Of a stretch of 11,323 bases of DNA, positions 1 through 7,536 are shown one piece after another. The notes below the pieces were generated by a model. That model was not told the origin of the DNA, made no database searches, and was given only the letters and a program-made list of their open reading frames with translations. Made by a program: the position numbers and the translations under genes. Position 1 is the stretch's first letter. Every line of letters begins with the position of its first letter. The DNA comes from Flavobacteriaceae bacterium (GTDB taxonomy: Bacteria; Bacteroidota; Bacteroidia; Flavobacteriales; Flavobacteriaceae), in the NCBI GenBank assembly GCA_023262245.1, contig JALRDC010000021.1, forward strand, positions 1-11,323. The letters are read 5' to 3'.

Positions 1-1
1 T

Positions 2-967
2 AGAGCAGGAAACTATAAACTAATCATTCGTTCACAAAATGTAGATTGTGAACAGAATGCACTTCAAACGAATAACCGATACTATGAAGAAATAATAAAA
101 GTTCCAAACAGTGATGAACTACGCTTGATTGATGGACCGTACATTGATGAAGATCTATGTAAAGGATTGCCTGGTAGAATTATCCTTGAGCTTTTTGATA
201 ATGACCAAAGTGATTTGTCTTTTTATTACAATAACGAAATTCTTACAGTAGATACGGATCGCAGTGTGGAGGATTCTAGAGTCATTGTCTTATTTGTAGA
301 AAACCCGGTGAATGATGCAGAATTGGTAATTACAAATCAAGAAGGTTGTAGTCTCTCCTCTAAAATACAGATAGATGACTTGAGTGTTCCAGAATTTGAA
401 TTTAGTTCTCCAACTCTACAGTTTGAAAATACCATTCTAGCCAAAGAAGAAATCGAGTTTAGAAATATTTCAACAGGATTTTATGCCTATTCTACATGGA
501 ATTTTGGCGATGGTACTCAAAGCCAAGACATACCGAGAACTGAAACAGCTTCTCCAGTATTACATGCCTATGGTATCTCTGGAACTTATTTGGTGAGTTT
601 AAGAAATTACAGTTCCTCTGGATGTTATGAGGAAACGGTCAAACAAATTGTTGTAGGATCAGGATACAATATTATTGCGCCTAACGCTTTTTCACCAAAT
701 GGCGATTTAGTTAATGATAAATATCGTGTACTCTTTAGTGGTTTCAAAAAAGTAAACTTTAACATTTACGATCACATAGGGAATCTTTTACATTCTGAAG
801 AGGTTGAAGAAGAAGATCCAGTATCTATTTCAAGCTTAGAATTACAGGGATGGGGTGGTAGCAACGCTCCGAAAAACAGTCCTTATTTTATATATCATTT
901 CAGCGGAATTATGATTAGTGACGAAACCGAAATTATCCGCTCCGGAACCTTTGTTTTAATTCCATGA
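2..967 (+). CDS. T9SS type B sorting domain (gliding motility-associated C-terminal) protein with PKD domain, 3' part only
   Basis: The reading frame is open to the left edge of the window, so this is the last 321 residues of a longer protein; the TTG at 125 is internal, not a start. The visible part begins with a PKD-like or Ig-like stretch containing isolated cysteines. It continues with a PKD domain (about residues 134-218, with WNFGDGT at 166-172). It ends in a C-terminal sorting domain (about 224-321) with the pattern IIAPNAFSPNGDLVNDKY, a central IYDHIGN, and a terminal RSGTFVLIP. This is the type B (gliding motility-associated) T9SS signal family, which in known members directs export across the outer membrane and release or attachment at the surface. 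The next gene encodes a PorP/SprF-like protein and overlaps by 4 bases, as is common for type B substrates. The function of the whole protein (adhesin, enzyme or other) cannot be judged because the N-terminal part is missing. Confidence 0.88.
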   Translation, partial: RAGNYKLIIRSQNVDCEQNALQTNNRYYEEIIKVPNSDELRLIDGPYIDEDLCKGLPGRIILELFDNDQSDLSFYYNNEILTVDTDRSVEDSRVIVLFVENPVNDAELVITNQEGCSLSSKIQIDDLSVPEFEFSSPTLQFENTILAKEEIEFRNISTGFYAYSTWNFGDGTQSQDIPRTETASPVLHAYGISGTYLVSLRNYSSSGCYEETVKQIVVGSGYNIIAPNAFSPNGDLVNDKYRVLFSGFKKVNFNIYDHIGNLLHSEEVEEEDPVSISSLELQGWGGSNAPKNSPYFIYHFSGIMISDETEIIRSGTFVLIP

Positions 968-1977
968 AAAAATTAGTCCCACTTTTTATTTTTTTGAACT
1001 GCTTAATAACAACCTCTGCCTGGTCTCAAGAAGATTATTTTGTTGGTCAGTCTCGTTTTATGCAAAAGATTAATTCTAGCTATTTAGGAGTTAATAGCCT
1101 TAACAGGGTAGGCGTATTATATAACCAAATACGAGTTAATTCAAATCAAAATATTGACAACAAATATTTTTTCGGCACTCTTTCATTTGATGACAAGAAC
1201 TTTAGTTTGGGTATGGATGTTAATTCATTTCGTATTGACCAAACGGGATATGCCACCACATTATCCAACTTTAGTTATATCTACAAACTACAAATAAACA
1301 ATCGGTTGTTTTTTTTACCGGCCCTAAGTTTTGGGTTGGGAAGCTCCTCTTTTAACAATTCTAGTTTGATTTTTGAAGATCAGTTAGATCGAGCGACAGG
1401 TTTTATCAATACAGAAAGTATTGACCCTTCTTTAGGGCAGATTCGAACTTTAAATTATTTTGATTTAGGAGCCTCCTTTATTTTACACAACGAAAGTTTT
1501 TTAGCAGGAATTAGTTTAAAGCATTTAAATCGCCCCAATATTAGTTTTGACCAAGACGTCGATTATATAAAACCCATACAAATTACTTTAAATGGGGCCT
1601 ATGAGTTTAATATCAATCCTTATGAAAGAGGACTACTCCCTAATTTTTCTTTTCTGTACACCTATGGTTCGGTTTCTTATTTTGACACCAGGACCTATTA
1701 TTATTTATCCCAAGAACTTCAATTAGGAGAATTTTCTCTAGGGATAAGTCAGCAAGCCTCTTTTATTAGTGAGTTTAATCTAAACAACTTAGGGCTCTTA
1801 GTTGGTTTATCTTTCGAAAACTTTGATTTTGGAATTTTGTACAATTTTCCAATAAGAAGTGTAAATCAAGTATTTTCTCCCTCGGTACTAGAACTCTATC
1901 TAACTTTTGACTTTAGTAAGTTCAGAAGAAACCGCAGGGGTTTATTTAAGCGACTACAAACAGATAATTATTTCTAA
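964..1977 (+). CDS. PorP/SprF family type IX secretion-associated outer-membrane protein
   Basis: This is a 337-residue protein with a signal peptide (MKKLVPLFIF, hydrophobic to about residue 20, likely cleaved near SAWS-Q). The rest is rich in aromatic residues and short alternating beta-strand stretches, as expected of an outer-membrane beta-barrel. The early stretch around residues 30-60 (RFMQKINSSYLGVNSLNRVG, then YNQIRV) resembles the N-terminal region of PorP/SprF proteins. The strand pattern with LSYIYKL-like and LSFGLG-like segments, and a final strand LELYLTFDF, also fits. SprF in Flavobacterium is needed for secretion of SprB, and SprF-like proteins are paired with type B sorting-domain substrates. 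Here the start codon overlaps the stop codon of such a substrate (ATGA at 964-967), which implies translational coupling. The inferred role is substrate-specific export or surface anchoring of the upstream protein. The family call rests on overall pattern and context rather than a catalytic motif. Confidence 0.82.
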   Translation: MKKLVPLFIFLNCLITTSAWSQEDYFVGQSRFMQKINSSYLGVNSLNRVGVLYNQIRVNSNQNIDNKYFFGTLSFDDKNFSLGMDVNSFRIDQTGYATTLSNFSYIYKLQINNRLFFLPALSFGLGSSSFNNSSLIFEDQLDRATGFINTESIDPSLGQIRTLNYFDLGASFILHNESFLAGISLKHLNRPNISFDQDVDYIKPIQITLNGAYEFNINPYERGLLPNFSFLYTYGSVSYFDTRTYYYLSQELQLGEFSLGISQQASFISEFNLNNLGLLVGLSFENFDFGILYNFPIRSVNQVFSPSVLELYLTFDFSKFRRNRRGLFKRLQTDNYF

Positions 1978-3314
1978 TTTCTAAAGGTTGTGTTTGGAAA
2001 AACTACGGGACTTTCGTAACCATTTTTTCCTACTGTGGCTATCCCAAAGAAAAAATTGTCAATTACAATTCCCTCTAGGGTTGCTTCGGAAACATCCCCC
2101 ACAAAGCGACTGTGGTCCCAAGTAGGCGAGGTGGTATCACGCCAATAAATACGATAGCCTGCAACGTTTGGATCTTTGACTTTTTCCCATCGAAATTTTA
2201 CAGAGGCCTGTACGATTCCTCCAATAGCAATTTTTTCTATACTAGGAGGTGCCCAAGCCAGACTTGCCAGATTAATTGCATTAACGGCAGTAAGTTTTTT
2301 AGCGTATTCAAAATCAACTCCTTCTATGACATCACCGTAGGAAATATCATTTTCAACTCGTATATCCTGATGTTGCATGACGTAATTTTCATGAGCCTCC
2401 ATAATTCGTATACCGGCATAACCAACATCATTAAATGGTCTGTGGTGTCCTCCTCTTCCAAAACGATCCAGTCTATAGACCATCATAGGATTCATTTCAG
2501 GCATAAAGGTCTTTACGGTCTTGTGAACATAACGAGCGAGTTGACGTGAAATTCCATCTACTTCTCCACCATAAAACCTTCTTGCCTTACGCGCTTTTTC
2601 TTCTTCATTTGCAGGGACAGGTTCCGAAAAGATTCTAAAGGTTCTGTTGTCAATAACACCATCTACCCCTTTGATGTTTCCAATCATGTCATTATTTAAT
2701 ATTCCGATGATTTCCCAGTCTTGCTCTAGAGCGTACTCTGCAAATCCTTTACCACCAAAAAGTCCTTGTTCTTCTCCTGCAAGACCCACATAGACAATGC
2801 TGTTTTCAAAGTTGTATTTTGAAAGAACACGGGCGGCTTCAATAGTGCCTGCCATTCCACTGGCATTGTCATTTGCTCCAGGAGAATCATTGGTAAAATT
2901 TGTTGGATCAGAAATTCGAGAGTCAATATCTCCACTCATTATGATGAACCGGTTCGGATGTGTTTTTCCGCGTTGTATGGCTACAACATTATTAATCCAA
3001 ACTGGTTTTACAATTCGGTCTCCATCTTTTGGCGTAAAGTAGTTTTTTTGGTAAAAGACTTCAAGACAGTCATCACATTCTTTTGAGATCGTTTCAAATT
3101 CAGACTTAATCCAACGGCGGGCCGCTCCTATGCCTCTGGAGTTAGAAAGGGTGTCACTTAGGGTGTGGCGTGTTCCAAAATTTACTAGTGTATTTATATC
3201 TTTTTCTAAACGTTCACTAGAAACGTTCTCTATGATGTCGTATAAAACTTGTTTCTTTTGAGCTTGAGTTAAAGAATAACTAAATATTAGTAGGAGTAGT
3301 GTAATGTACTTCAT
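1974..3314 (-). CDS. Exported M28-family zinc metallopeptidase with C-terminal fibronectin type III-like region
   Basis: This is a 446-residue protein starting at the ATG that gives MKYITLLLLI, a clear signal peptide probably cut after TQA. A frame extension to 3389 begins with TTG and would run through a transcription terminator, so the shorter start is preferred. The peptidase domain covers about residues 25-350. Metal and catalytic positions of the M28 fold are visible: D149 in GANDNASG (bridging Asp), E181-E182 in GEEQG (general base and ligand), D209 in NNDMIG, and H291 in HHRPF. The first ligand, normally His in a GHxD motif, is Asp here (GDID, D129-D131). Residues from about 355 to 440 look like a fibronectin type III domain (FRWEKVKDP...AGYRIYWRD). 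It likely acts in the periplasm or outside the cell as an aminopeptidase or carboxypeptidase; the substrate is unknown. The gene converges with the SprF-like gene and overlaps it by 4 bases. Confidence 0.85.
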   Translation of the reverse strand: MKYITLLLLIFSYSLTQAQKKQVLYDIIENVSSERLEKDINTLVNFGTRHTLSDTLSNSRGIGAARRWIKSEFETISKECDDCLEVFYQKNYFTPKDGDRIVKPVWINNVVAIQRGKTHPNRFIIMSGDIDSRISDPTNFTNDSPGANDNASGMAGTIEAARVLSKYNFENSIVYVGLAGEEQGLFGGKGFAEYALEQDWEIIGILNNDMIGNIKGVDGVIDNRTFRIFSEPVPANEEEKARKARRFYGGEVDGISRQLARYVHKTVKTFMPEMNPMMVYRLDRFGRGGHHRPFNDVGYAGIRIMEAHENYVMQHQDIRVENDISYGDVIEGVDFEYAKKLTAVNAINLASLAWAPPSIEKIAIGGIVQASVKFRWEKVKDPNVAGYRIYWRDTTSPTWDHSRFVGDVSEATLEGIVIDNFFFGIATVGKNGYESPVVFPNTTFRN

Positions 3315-3340
3315 AAGACAAATTTCAGTTAATGTAATAA

Positions 3341-3368
3341 AAAAACCGATACTCAAGTATCGGTTTTT
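3341..3368 (-). terminator. Rho-independent terminator after the acyl-CoA dehydrogenase gene
   Basis: The 8-bp inverted repeat CCGATACT (3346-3353) and AGTATCGG (3356-3363) is flanked by A5 (3341-3345) and T5 (3364-3368). Read on the - strand it forms a stable stem with a very short loop followed by a U-run. It begins 21 bases after the acyl-CoA dehydrogenase stop codon and ends 26 bases before the peptidase start codon. It should therefore end the marR-dehydrogenase transcript and isolate the peptidase gene. The A/T tracts make it symmetric, but no + strand gene ends nearby. Confidence 0.85.
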
Positions 3369-3389
3369 AAAACATAAAAAGACAATCAA

Positions 3390-5186
3390 CTATAAAAAAT
3401 AAGAATTTTCCTGTATGAATTGATCAGCAATTTTTGTTCTTATAGCTACTATATTGGGATAACTGGAGTAGGTACAAATTCGATTTAAAACCTCCATAAG
3501 TTGTTTTTGCTCGTCATCTTTTGAAATGCTGAGTATCACTTCTTTTGCTTTTTTAAGAACAGTATTATGTGCTTCAAAAACATATTGCTGAACCATTGCC
3601 TGCTGAAGTTCTTGGGCATCTTGACCATTACGTTCAGTATTCTTTAAAGTTCTGAGTAATGATGATTCAGCAAAATATATTTCAATAAGAATATCTGATA
3701 ATGCTAAAAGAACTTGTTGCTGTTGGTCGAGTTTATCTCCGTATTTTTGAACCGCATTTCCTAGTAATAGCAGCAATAGTTGTTTAAAATTACGAATCAG
3801 TTTTATTTCCTCGGAAAGTGTTCCTGAAACAGCTTCTTCCTGTTGAACAGAACCTAGTTTTGCTGCCGCCTGCATGACTGCAGACATCAAATCGATTTGT
3901 CCCTTCATCCCTTTTTTGAGAAGCATCCCTACGGAAAGCATTCGATTGATTTCATTAGTTCCTTCATAAATACGTCCTATTCGAGCATCTCTCCACGCAG
4001 ATTCCATTGGGGTATCAGCAGAAAAGCCCATTCCTCCTAAGATTTGGATTCCTTCGTCAGCACAATTTTGAATGTCTTCAGAGGCACCTACTTTAATTAG
4101 GGAACATTCAACTGCATAATCCTCCACCCCTTTCAGTTCGGCTTCTTGATGTGATAAACCTTGTGAAATAAAGTGCTCTATACGATTCTCGATATCTTTT
4201 GCAACTCTATAGCATGCTGACTCTCCTACGTAACAGGAGGTTGCCATACGAGCAATTTTCTCTTTGATGGCTCCAAATTGGGCAATTGGTGTTTTAAACT
4301 GAACGCGTTCATTGGCGTATTTAATGGCTTCAGTGGTTATTCTTCTTTGAGCATCTAAACAAGCCACTCCCAATTTTACCCGTCCAACATTTAGTGCATT
4401 CATAGCGATCTTGAATCCTTCTCCACGCCCAGCGAGCATGTTCTCAACAGGAACTTTAGTTTCGTTAAAAAACACCTGTCGTGTAGAGGATGAGTGAATT
4501 CCTAGCTTGTTTTCTTCATCTCCCAGTTTGATTCCATTCTCCGGGTCGTAGGGGACAATAAATCCAGTGATATTTTTATCCTCTTCAATACGGGCAAAGA
4601 CAATCAAAAGAGAGGCGAAGCCTGCATTTGATATCCACATTTTTTGACCCGAAATTTTGTAATGAGATCCATCTTCTGACAATACGGCTTTTGTTTTTCC
4701 AGAATTAGCATCGGATCCCGCTCCGGGTTCTGTAAGACAATAAGATCCAAACCACTCGCCTGAACTTAGCTTTGGGAGGTATTTCTGTTTTTGTTCTTCA
4801 GTGCCGTATAATGTAATGGGTAAGGTACCTATTCCTGTATGGGCTCCGAAAGCGGTTGACAACGATCCGGAAGCACCCGAAATATAGTCACAAACAAGCA
4901 TTGAAGAAACAAAGCCCATTCCTAATCCACCATAAGTCTCAGGGACAGAGATGCTTAAAAATCCTAAACTCCCTGCTTGTTCCATCAATGTCTTGGTAAA
5001 GTCGTAATCCTTTTTTTCAAAACGTTCTTTATGGGGCCAGACATCTCGATCAATAAATTCTTTGACCGCAGCTTTCATCATTTGCTGTTCTTCACTAAAG
5101 TCCTCAGGTGTAAATATTTGTTTATTCAGTCCGTTTTCTAAAATAAAAGCCCCTCCGCTTAATTCTTTTTTTTCAGTTGCTTCCAT
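3390..5186 (-). CDS. Acyl-CoA dehydrogenase with C-terminal extension (long-chain type)
   Basis: This 598-residue flavoenzyme carries out the first step of beta-oxidation, the FAD-dependent alpha,beta-dehydrogenation of acyl-CoA to trans-2-enoyl-CoA. An N-terminal helical domain (about 30-145) is followed by the middle beta domain with the family signature CLTEPGAGSDA (150-160). A second helical domain carries QILGGMGFSADTP (381-393) and RIYEGTNEINR (405-415), in which E408 aligns with the catalytic Glu of medium-chain and very-long-chain enzymes. About 170 further residues follow the normal end of the fold. This makes the protein longer than the roughly 380-residue short/medium-chain enzymes and closer to VLCAD/ACAD9-like forms, so long-chain substrates are likely. 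Its ATG lies 2 bases after the marR stop, so it is almost certainly co-transcribed with the regulator, and a terminator follows. The electron acceptor (ETF) and the other beta-oxidation genes are not in the window. Confidence 0.95.
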   Translation of the reverse strand: MEATEKKELSGGAFILENGLNKQIFTPEDFSEEQQMMKAAVKEFIDRDVWPHKERFEKKDYDFTKTLMEQAGSLGFLSISVPETYGGLGMGFVSSMLVCDYISGASGSLSTAFGAHTGIGTLPITLYGTEEQKQKYLPKLSSGEWFGSYCLTEPGAGSDANSGKTKAVLSEDGSHYKISGQKMWISNAGFASLLIVFARIEEDKNITGFIVPYDPENGIKLGDEENKLGIHSSSTRQVFFNETKVPVENMLAGRGEGFKIAMNALNVGRVKLGVACLDAQRRITTEAIKYANERVQFKTPIAQFGAIKEKIARMATSCYVGESACYRVAKDIENRIEHFISQGLSHQEAELKGVEDYAVECSLIKVGASEDIQNCADEGIQILGGMGFSADTPMESAWRDARIGRIYEGTNEINRMLSVGMLLKKGMKGQIDLMSAVMQAAAKLGSVQQEEAVSGTLSEEIKLIRNFKQLLLLLLGNAVQKYGDKLDQQQQVLLALSDILIEIYFAESSLLRTLKNTERNGQDAQELQQAMVQQYVFEAHNTVLKKAKEVILSISKDDEQKQLMEVLNRICTYSSYPNIVAIRTKIADQFIQENSYFL

Positions 5187-5188
5187 GA

Positions 5189-5641
5189 TTAAATAGTTTT
5201 TAAAGTTTGGGTTGTAAAATGTTCAAAATTTTGTGCTTTTTCTTTGATGCAATGCATGACTTCAAAAAAATGTTTAATTTTTTTCATGCTTAGCTCTTTT
5301 TCAATTTCTGAGTTAAAATGTAATACTACAGCTTTTGAATCCTCTCTTTTCTCTATTCCAAAAGGAGTTAAATGAACTAAAACACTTCTTCCATCTTCTG
5401 GGTTTTGGGTTCGATAGATAAGTTTACGTTCTTCCATAGCATTAAGTAAACGCGAAAGACTGGTGGGCTCCATTCCCATTTTAGGTCCCAGGGTAGTGGA
5501 GGGAGTCCCATCAGGATCAATACTCAAAAGTGCAAATCCAGTTGCCATGGTAGAGTCAAATTTACTCGCTTCTTTATTGTACATTTTGCTTACAGTTTGC
5601 CATGTGGAGCGTAATACGCTGTCAAAAGTTTCTTGTTTCAT
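5189..5641 (-). CDS. MarR-family transcriptional regulator
   Basis: This is a 150-residue winged-helix regulator, a normal length for MarR proteins. The start is the ATG at 5641 (MKQETFDSVL); an in-frame extension upstream begins with TTG, lies in the probable promoter, and adds residues unlike the family. The recognition helix region is about 57-75 (MEPTSLSRLLNAMEERKLI). The wing is 77-95, with the typical NPEDGRS turn (D83, R85) and LTPFG. Flanking helices at both ends would form the dimer interface. It is the first gene of a unit with an acyl-CoA dehydrogenase (2-base gap) and lies next to a long-chain acyl-CoA synthetase, so the inferred role is control of fatty-acid degradation with acyl-CoA or fatty acid as ligand. 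A palindrome 24 bases upstream of the start is a probable autoregulatory operator. Neither ligand nor direction of control can be read from the sequence. Confidence 0.92.
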   Translation of the reverse strand: MKQETFDSVLRSTWQTVSKMYNKEASKFDSTMATGFALLSIDPDGTPSTTLGPKMGMEPTSLSRLLNAMEERKLIYRTQNPEDGRSVLVHLTPFGIEKREDSKAVVLHFNSEIEKELSMKKIKHFFEVMHCIKEKAQNFEHFTTQTLKTI

Positions 5642-5646
5642 TCTCT

Positions 5647-5690
5647 CAAATGTAGCAAAATATATTATGCATGCATAACATATAAACAAA
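5647..5690 (-). promoter_or_regulatory. Candidate Bacteroidota-type promoter of marR-acyl-CoA dehydrogenase
   Basis: On the - strand a TTTG (5687-5690) could be the -33 element. Two possible -7 elements follow: TATATTTTG (5656-5664, one base longer than the TAnnTTTG consensus) and TACATTTG (5647-5654, an exact consensus match but too far from the TTTG and only 5 bases from the start codon). The first choice gives a short leader, and its spacer is filled by the palindrome. The elements are short in AT-rich DNA, so chance matches are possible. Confidence 0.35.
5660..5683. promoter_or_regulatory. Palindromic candidate MarR operator upstream of marR
   Basis: The core TTATGCATGCATAA (5665-5678) is a perfect 14-bp palindrome. 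Extending outward, the next pair mismatches (5664/5679), then four more pairs match (5660-5663 with 5680-5683), giving a 24-bp near-palindrome. Size and symmetry suit a MarR dimer site. It lies between the probable -33 and -7 elements of the marR promoter, where binding would block RNA polymerase. No second copy was seen in the other intergenic stretches of this window. Confidence 0.55.
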
Positions 5691-5763
5691 TTATTCTAAC
5701 AATCTTTAAAAAAAGTTCGGAAGACTAGTGAATAATTTTTTTGAAAAAAAGAGAGGTATATAA

Positions 5764-7536
5764 TTAGCTATACATAGTTTCGATCAAATCTTTGTATTTT
5801 TCAGAAACGATCTTTCTTTTTAATTTCATCGTAGGAGTTAGGTGTCCGTCATCAATCGTCCATTCCTCTGGGGTGAGTTCAATTTTTTTCACCTGTTCCC
5901 ATGACCCAAAGTTTTGATTGTGTTGTTCAATTTCTTTTTCGATGGCTTCTTTAAGCAGGGGTTCTCTTACTGCTTCTGCTAAAGAATTACAATTTATTCC
6001 TTTTTCTTTAAGCCAGTTTGTTACGTATTCTACATTAGGTTGAATGACCGCCGCAGGCATTTTTTTTCCTTCACCAACCACCATAATTTGTTCAATAAAC
6101 AACGATTGTTTCATTTGGTTTTCAATTACTTGAGGAGCAATGTATTTTCCACCTGAAGTTTTGAACATTTCTTTTTTACGATCTGTAATTCTTAAAAAGC
6201 CTTCATCATCAATTTCACCAATATCTCCTGTATGAAAATAAGCTCCAGTCATTACCTTTTGTGTCATTTTCTCTTCTTTGTAATAGCCCATCATGACGTT
6301 CGGTCCTTTACAAAGAATTTCACCGTCTTCGGCAATTTTGACTTCTACACCATCAATTACTTTTCCAACGGTTCCTATTTTAAAATGTCCTTTTCTCATA
6401 TCGTTTACGGAAATTACTGGAGAGGTTTCGGTAAGGCCATAGCCTTCCACCAGCGTCATCCCTGCTGCTGTAAATACGCGTGCCAATCGAGGTTGTAGTG
6501 CGGCACTTCCTGATGCAATCAATTCAAGATTACCACCTAAAGCTTCTTGCCATTTGGAAAGGATTAATTTGCGAGCAATTTTTAATTTAAATTCATACCA
6601 AGCACCATTTTGACCATAGGGTTCGTATTGTAGCCCAATATTTACAGCCCAATAAAAAAGTTTTTTCTTGATACCTGAAAGTTCACCACCACGCGCATAA
6701 ATTTTATCGTAAACTTTTTCTAGTAAGCGAGGCACCGCCGTCATTACATTTGGTTTGATTTCTTTTAGGTTGTCTGCTATGGTTTCTATTGACTCTGCAA
6801 AATAAACAGAGACACTGTTATACATATAGATGTATAAGATTACTCGTTCAAAAATGTGACAAATGGGTAAAAAACTTAGTGCTGAGGCATTTCCAATAGT
6901 TAGAGGGAGTCGTTTAGAACTGGAGATCACATTAGAAACTACGTTGTGATGACTCAACATGACACCCTTAGGCACCCCAGTAGTCCCGGAGGTATAGATT
7001 ATAGTGGCAAGGTCCTCAGGTTTTACTTGGTTACGCATCTGGGCCACTGTTTCATCGTGTTCGTTACTTTTACCCTCTTTAAGAAGTTCTGACCAATGTG
7101 CACACCCATTAATTTCATCGAAACTAAACACTTTTTTCAATGATGTTACATTTTTTTGAATAGCTTTTACTTTGTCGTAAACCTCTTGGTCAGATACAAA
7201 GCAGTAGATGCTTTCTGAGTGGTTAAGGATGTATTCATAATCTTTTGACGAAATGGTGGGATATATGGGAATATTCACTGCACCAAGAGTTAACAAACCG
7301 ATGTCCATTACACTCCACTCTGTTCGGTTATTAGAAGAAATCATGGCTATCTTATCTCCCGCTTTAATACCCATACCTACTAAGGCACGACTAATTGCTT
7401 GAGATTGATGGAGAAATTCTTCTGAGGATAAACTTACCCAAGTTCCATTATATTTTGTTGTAAAAGCTTTTTCTTGAGGGGCATGCTGCTTTTGGTATTC
7501 GATAAACTCAAATAATCTAGTGGGTGTCATGGTCAT
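5764..7536 (-). CDS. Long-chain acyl-CoA synthetase (AMP-forming, FadD/ACSL-like)
   Basis: This 590-residue enzyme of the adenylate-forming (ANL) superfamily activates fatty acids with ATP and CoA to acyl-CoA, AMP and pyrophosphate. Visible core motifs are the P-loop YTSGTTGVPKG (181-191), the SGSAAL nucleotide-binding turn (342-347), EGYGLTETSP (364-373), TGD with D437 (436-438), ITDRKKEMFKTSGG (450-463) with D452/R453, and the C-terminal LTPTMKLKRK, in which K571 is the expected adenylation lysine. The short linker sequence and long insert fit long-chain ACSL-type ligases rather than acetyl-CoA synthetase. There is no signal peptide, so it is cytosolic or peripheral at the inner membrane. 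The ATG at 7536 is used; an in-frame ATG at 7530 is equally possible. It lies 50 bases downstream of purL with no terminator between, and 122 bases upstream of marR. It supplies substrate for the nearby acyl-CoA dehydrogenase. Confidence 0.93.
   Translation of the reverse strand: MTMTPTRLFEFIEYQKQHAPQEKAFTTKYNGTWVSLSSEEFLHQSQAISRALVGMGIKAGDKIAMISSNNRTEWSVMDIGLLTLGAVNIPIYPTISSKDYEYILNHSESIYCFVSDQEVYDKVKAIQKNVTSLKKVFSFDEINGCAHWSELLKEGKSNEHDETVAQMRNQVKPEDLATIIYTSGTTGVPKGVMLSHHNVVSNVISSSKRLPLTIGNASALSFLPICHIFERVILYIYMYNSVSVYFAESIETIADNLKEIKPNVMTAVPRLLEKVYDKIYARGGELSGIKKKLFYWAVNIGLQYEPYGQNGAWYEFKLKIARKLILSKWQEALGGNLELIASGSAALQPRLARVFTAAGMTLVEGYGLTETSPVISVNDMRKGHFKIGTVGKVIDGVEVKIAEDGEILCKGPNVMMGYYKEEKMTQKVMTGAYFHTGDIGEIDDEGFLRITDRKKEMFKTSGGKYIAPQVIENQMKQSLFIEQIMVVGEGKKMPAAVIQPNVEYVTNWLKEKGINCNSLAEAVREPLLKEAIEKEIEQHNQNFGSWEQVKKIELTPEEWTIDDGHLTPTMKLKRKIVSEKYKDLIETMYS

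Noticed and set aside
2112..2549. Open + strand frame of 145 codons opposite the peptidase gene
   Set aside because: It lies wholly antisense to a well-supported gene, and its translation has no recognisable family or domain pattern.
3315..3340. AAATTTG on the - strand just before the peptidase start, considered as a -7 element
   Set aside because: It lacks the TA of TAnnTTTG, has no -33 partner, and lies too near the start codon.
5736..5750. T7-G-A7 inverted repeat downstream of the acyl-CoA synthetase gene, considered as a terminator
   Set aside because: The stem is made only of A-U pairs with a one-base loop and no GC core, so it is too weak to call.
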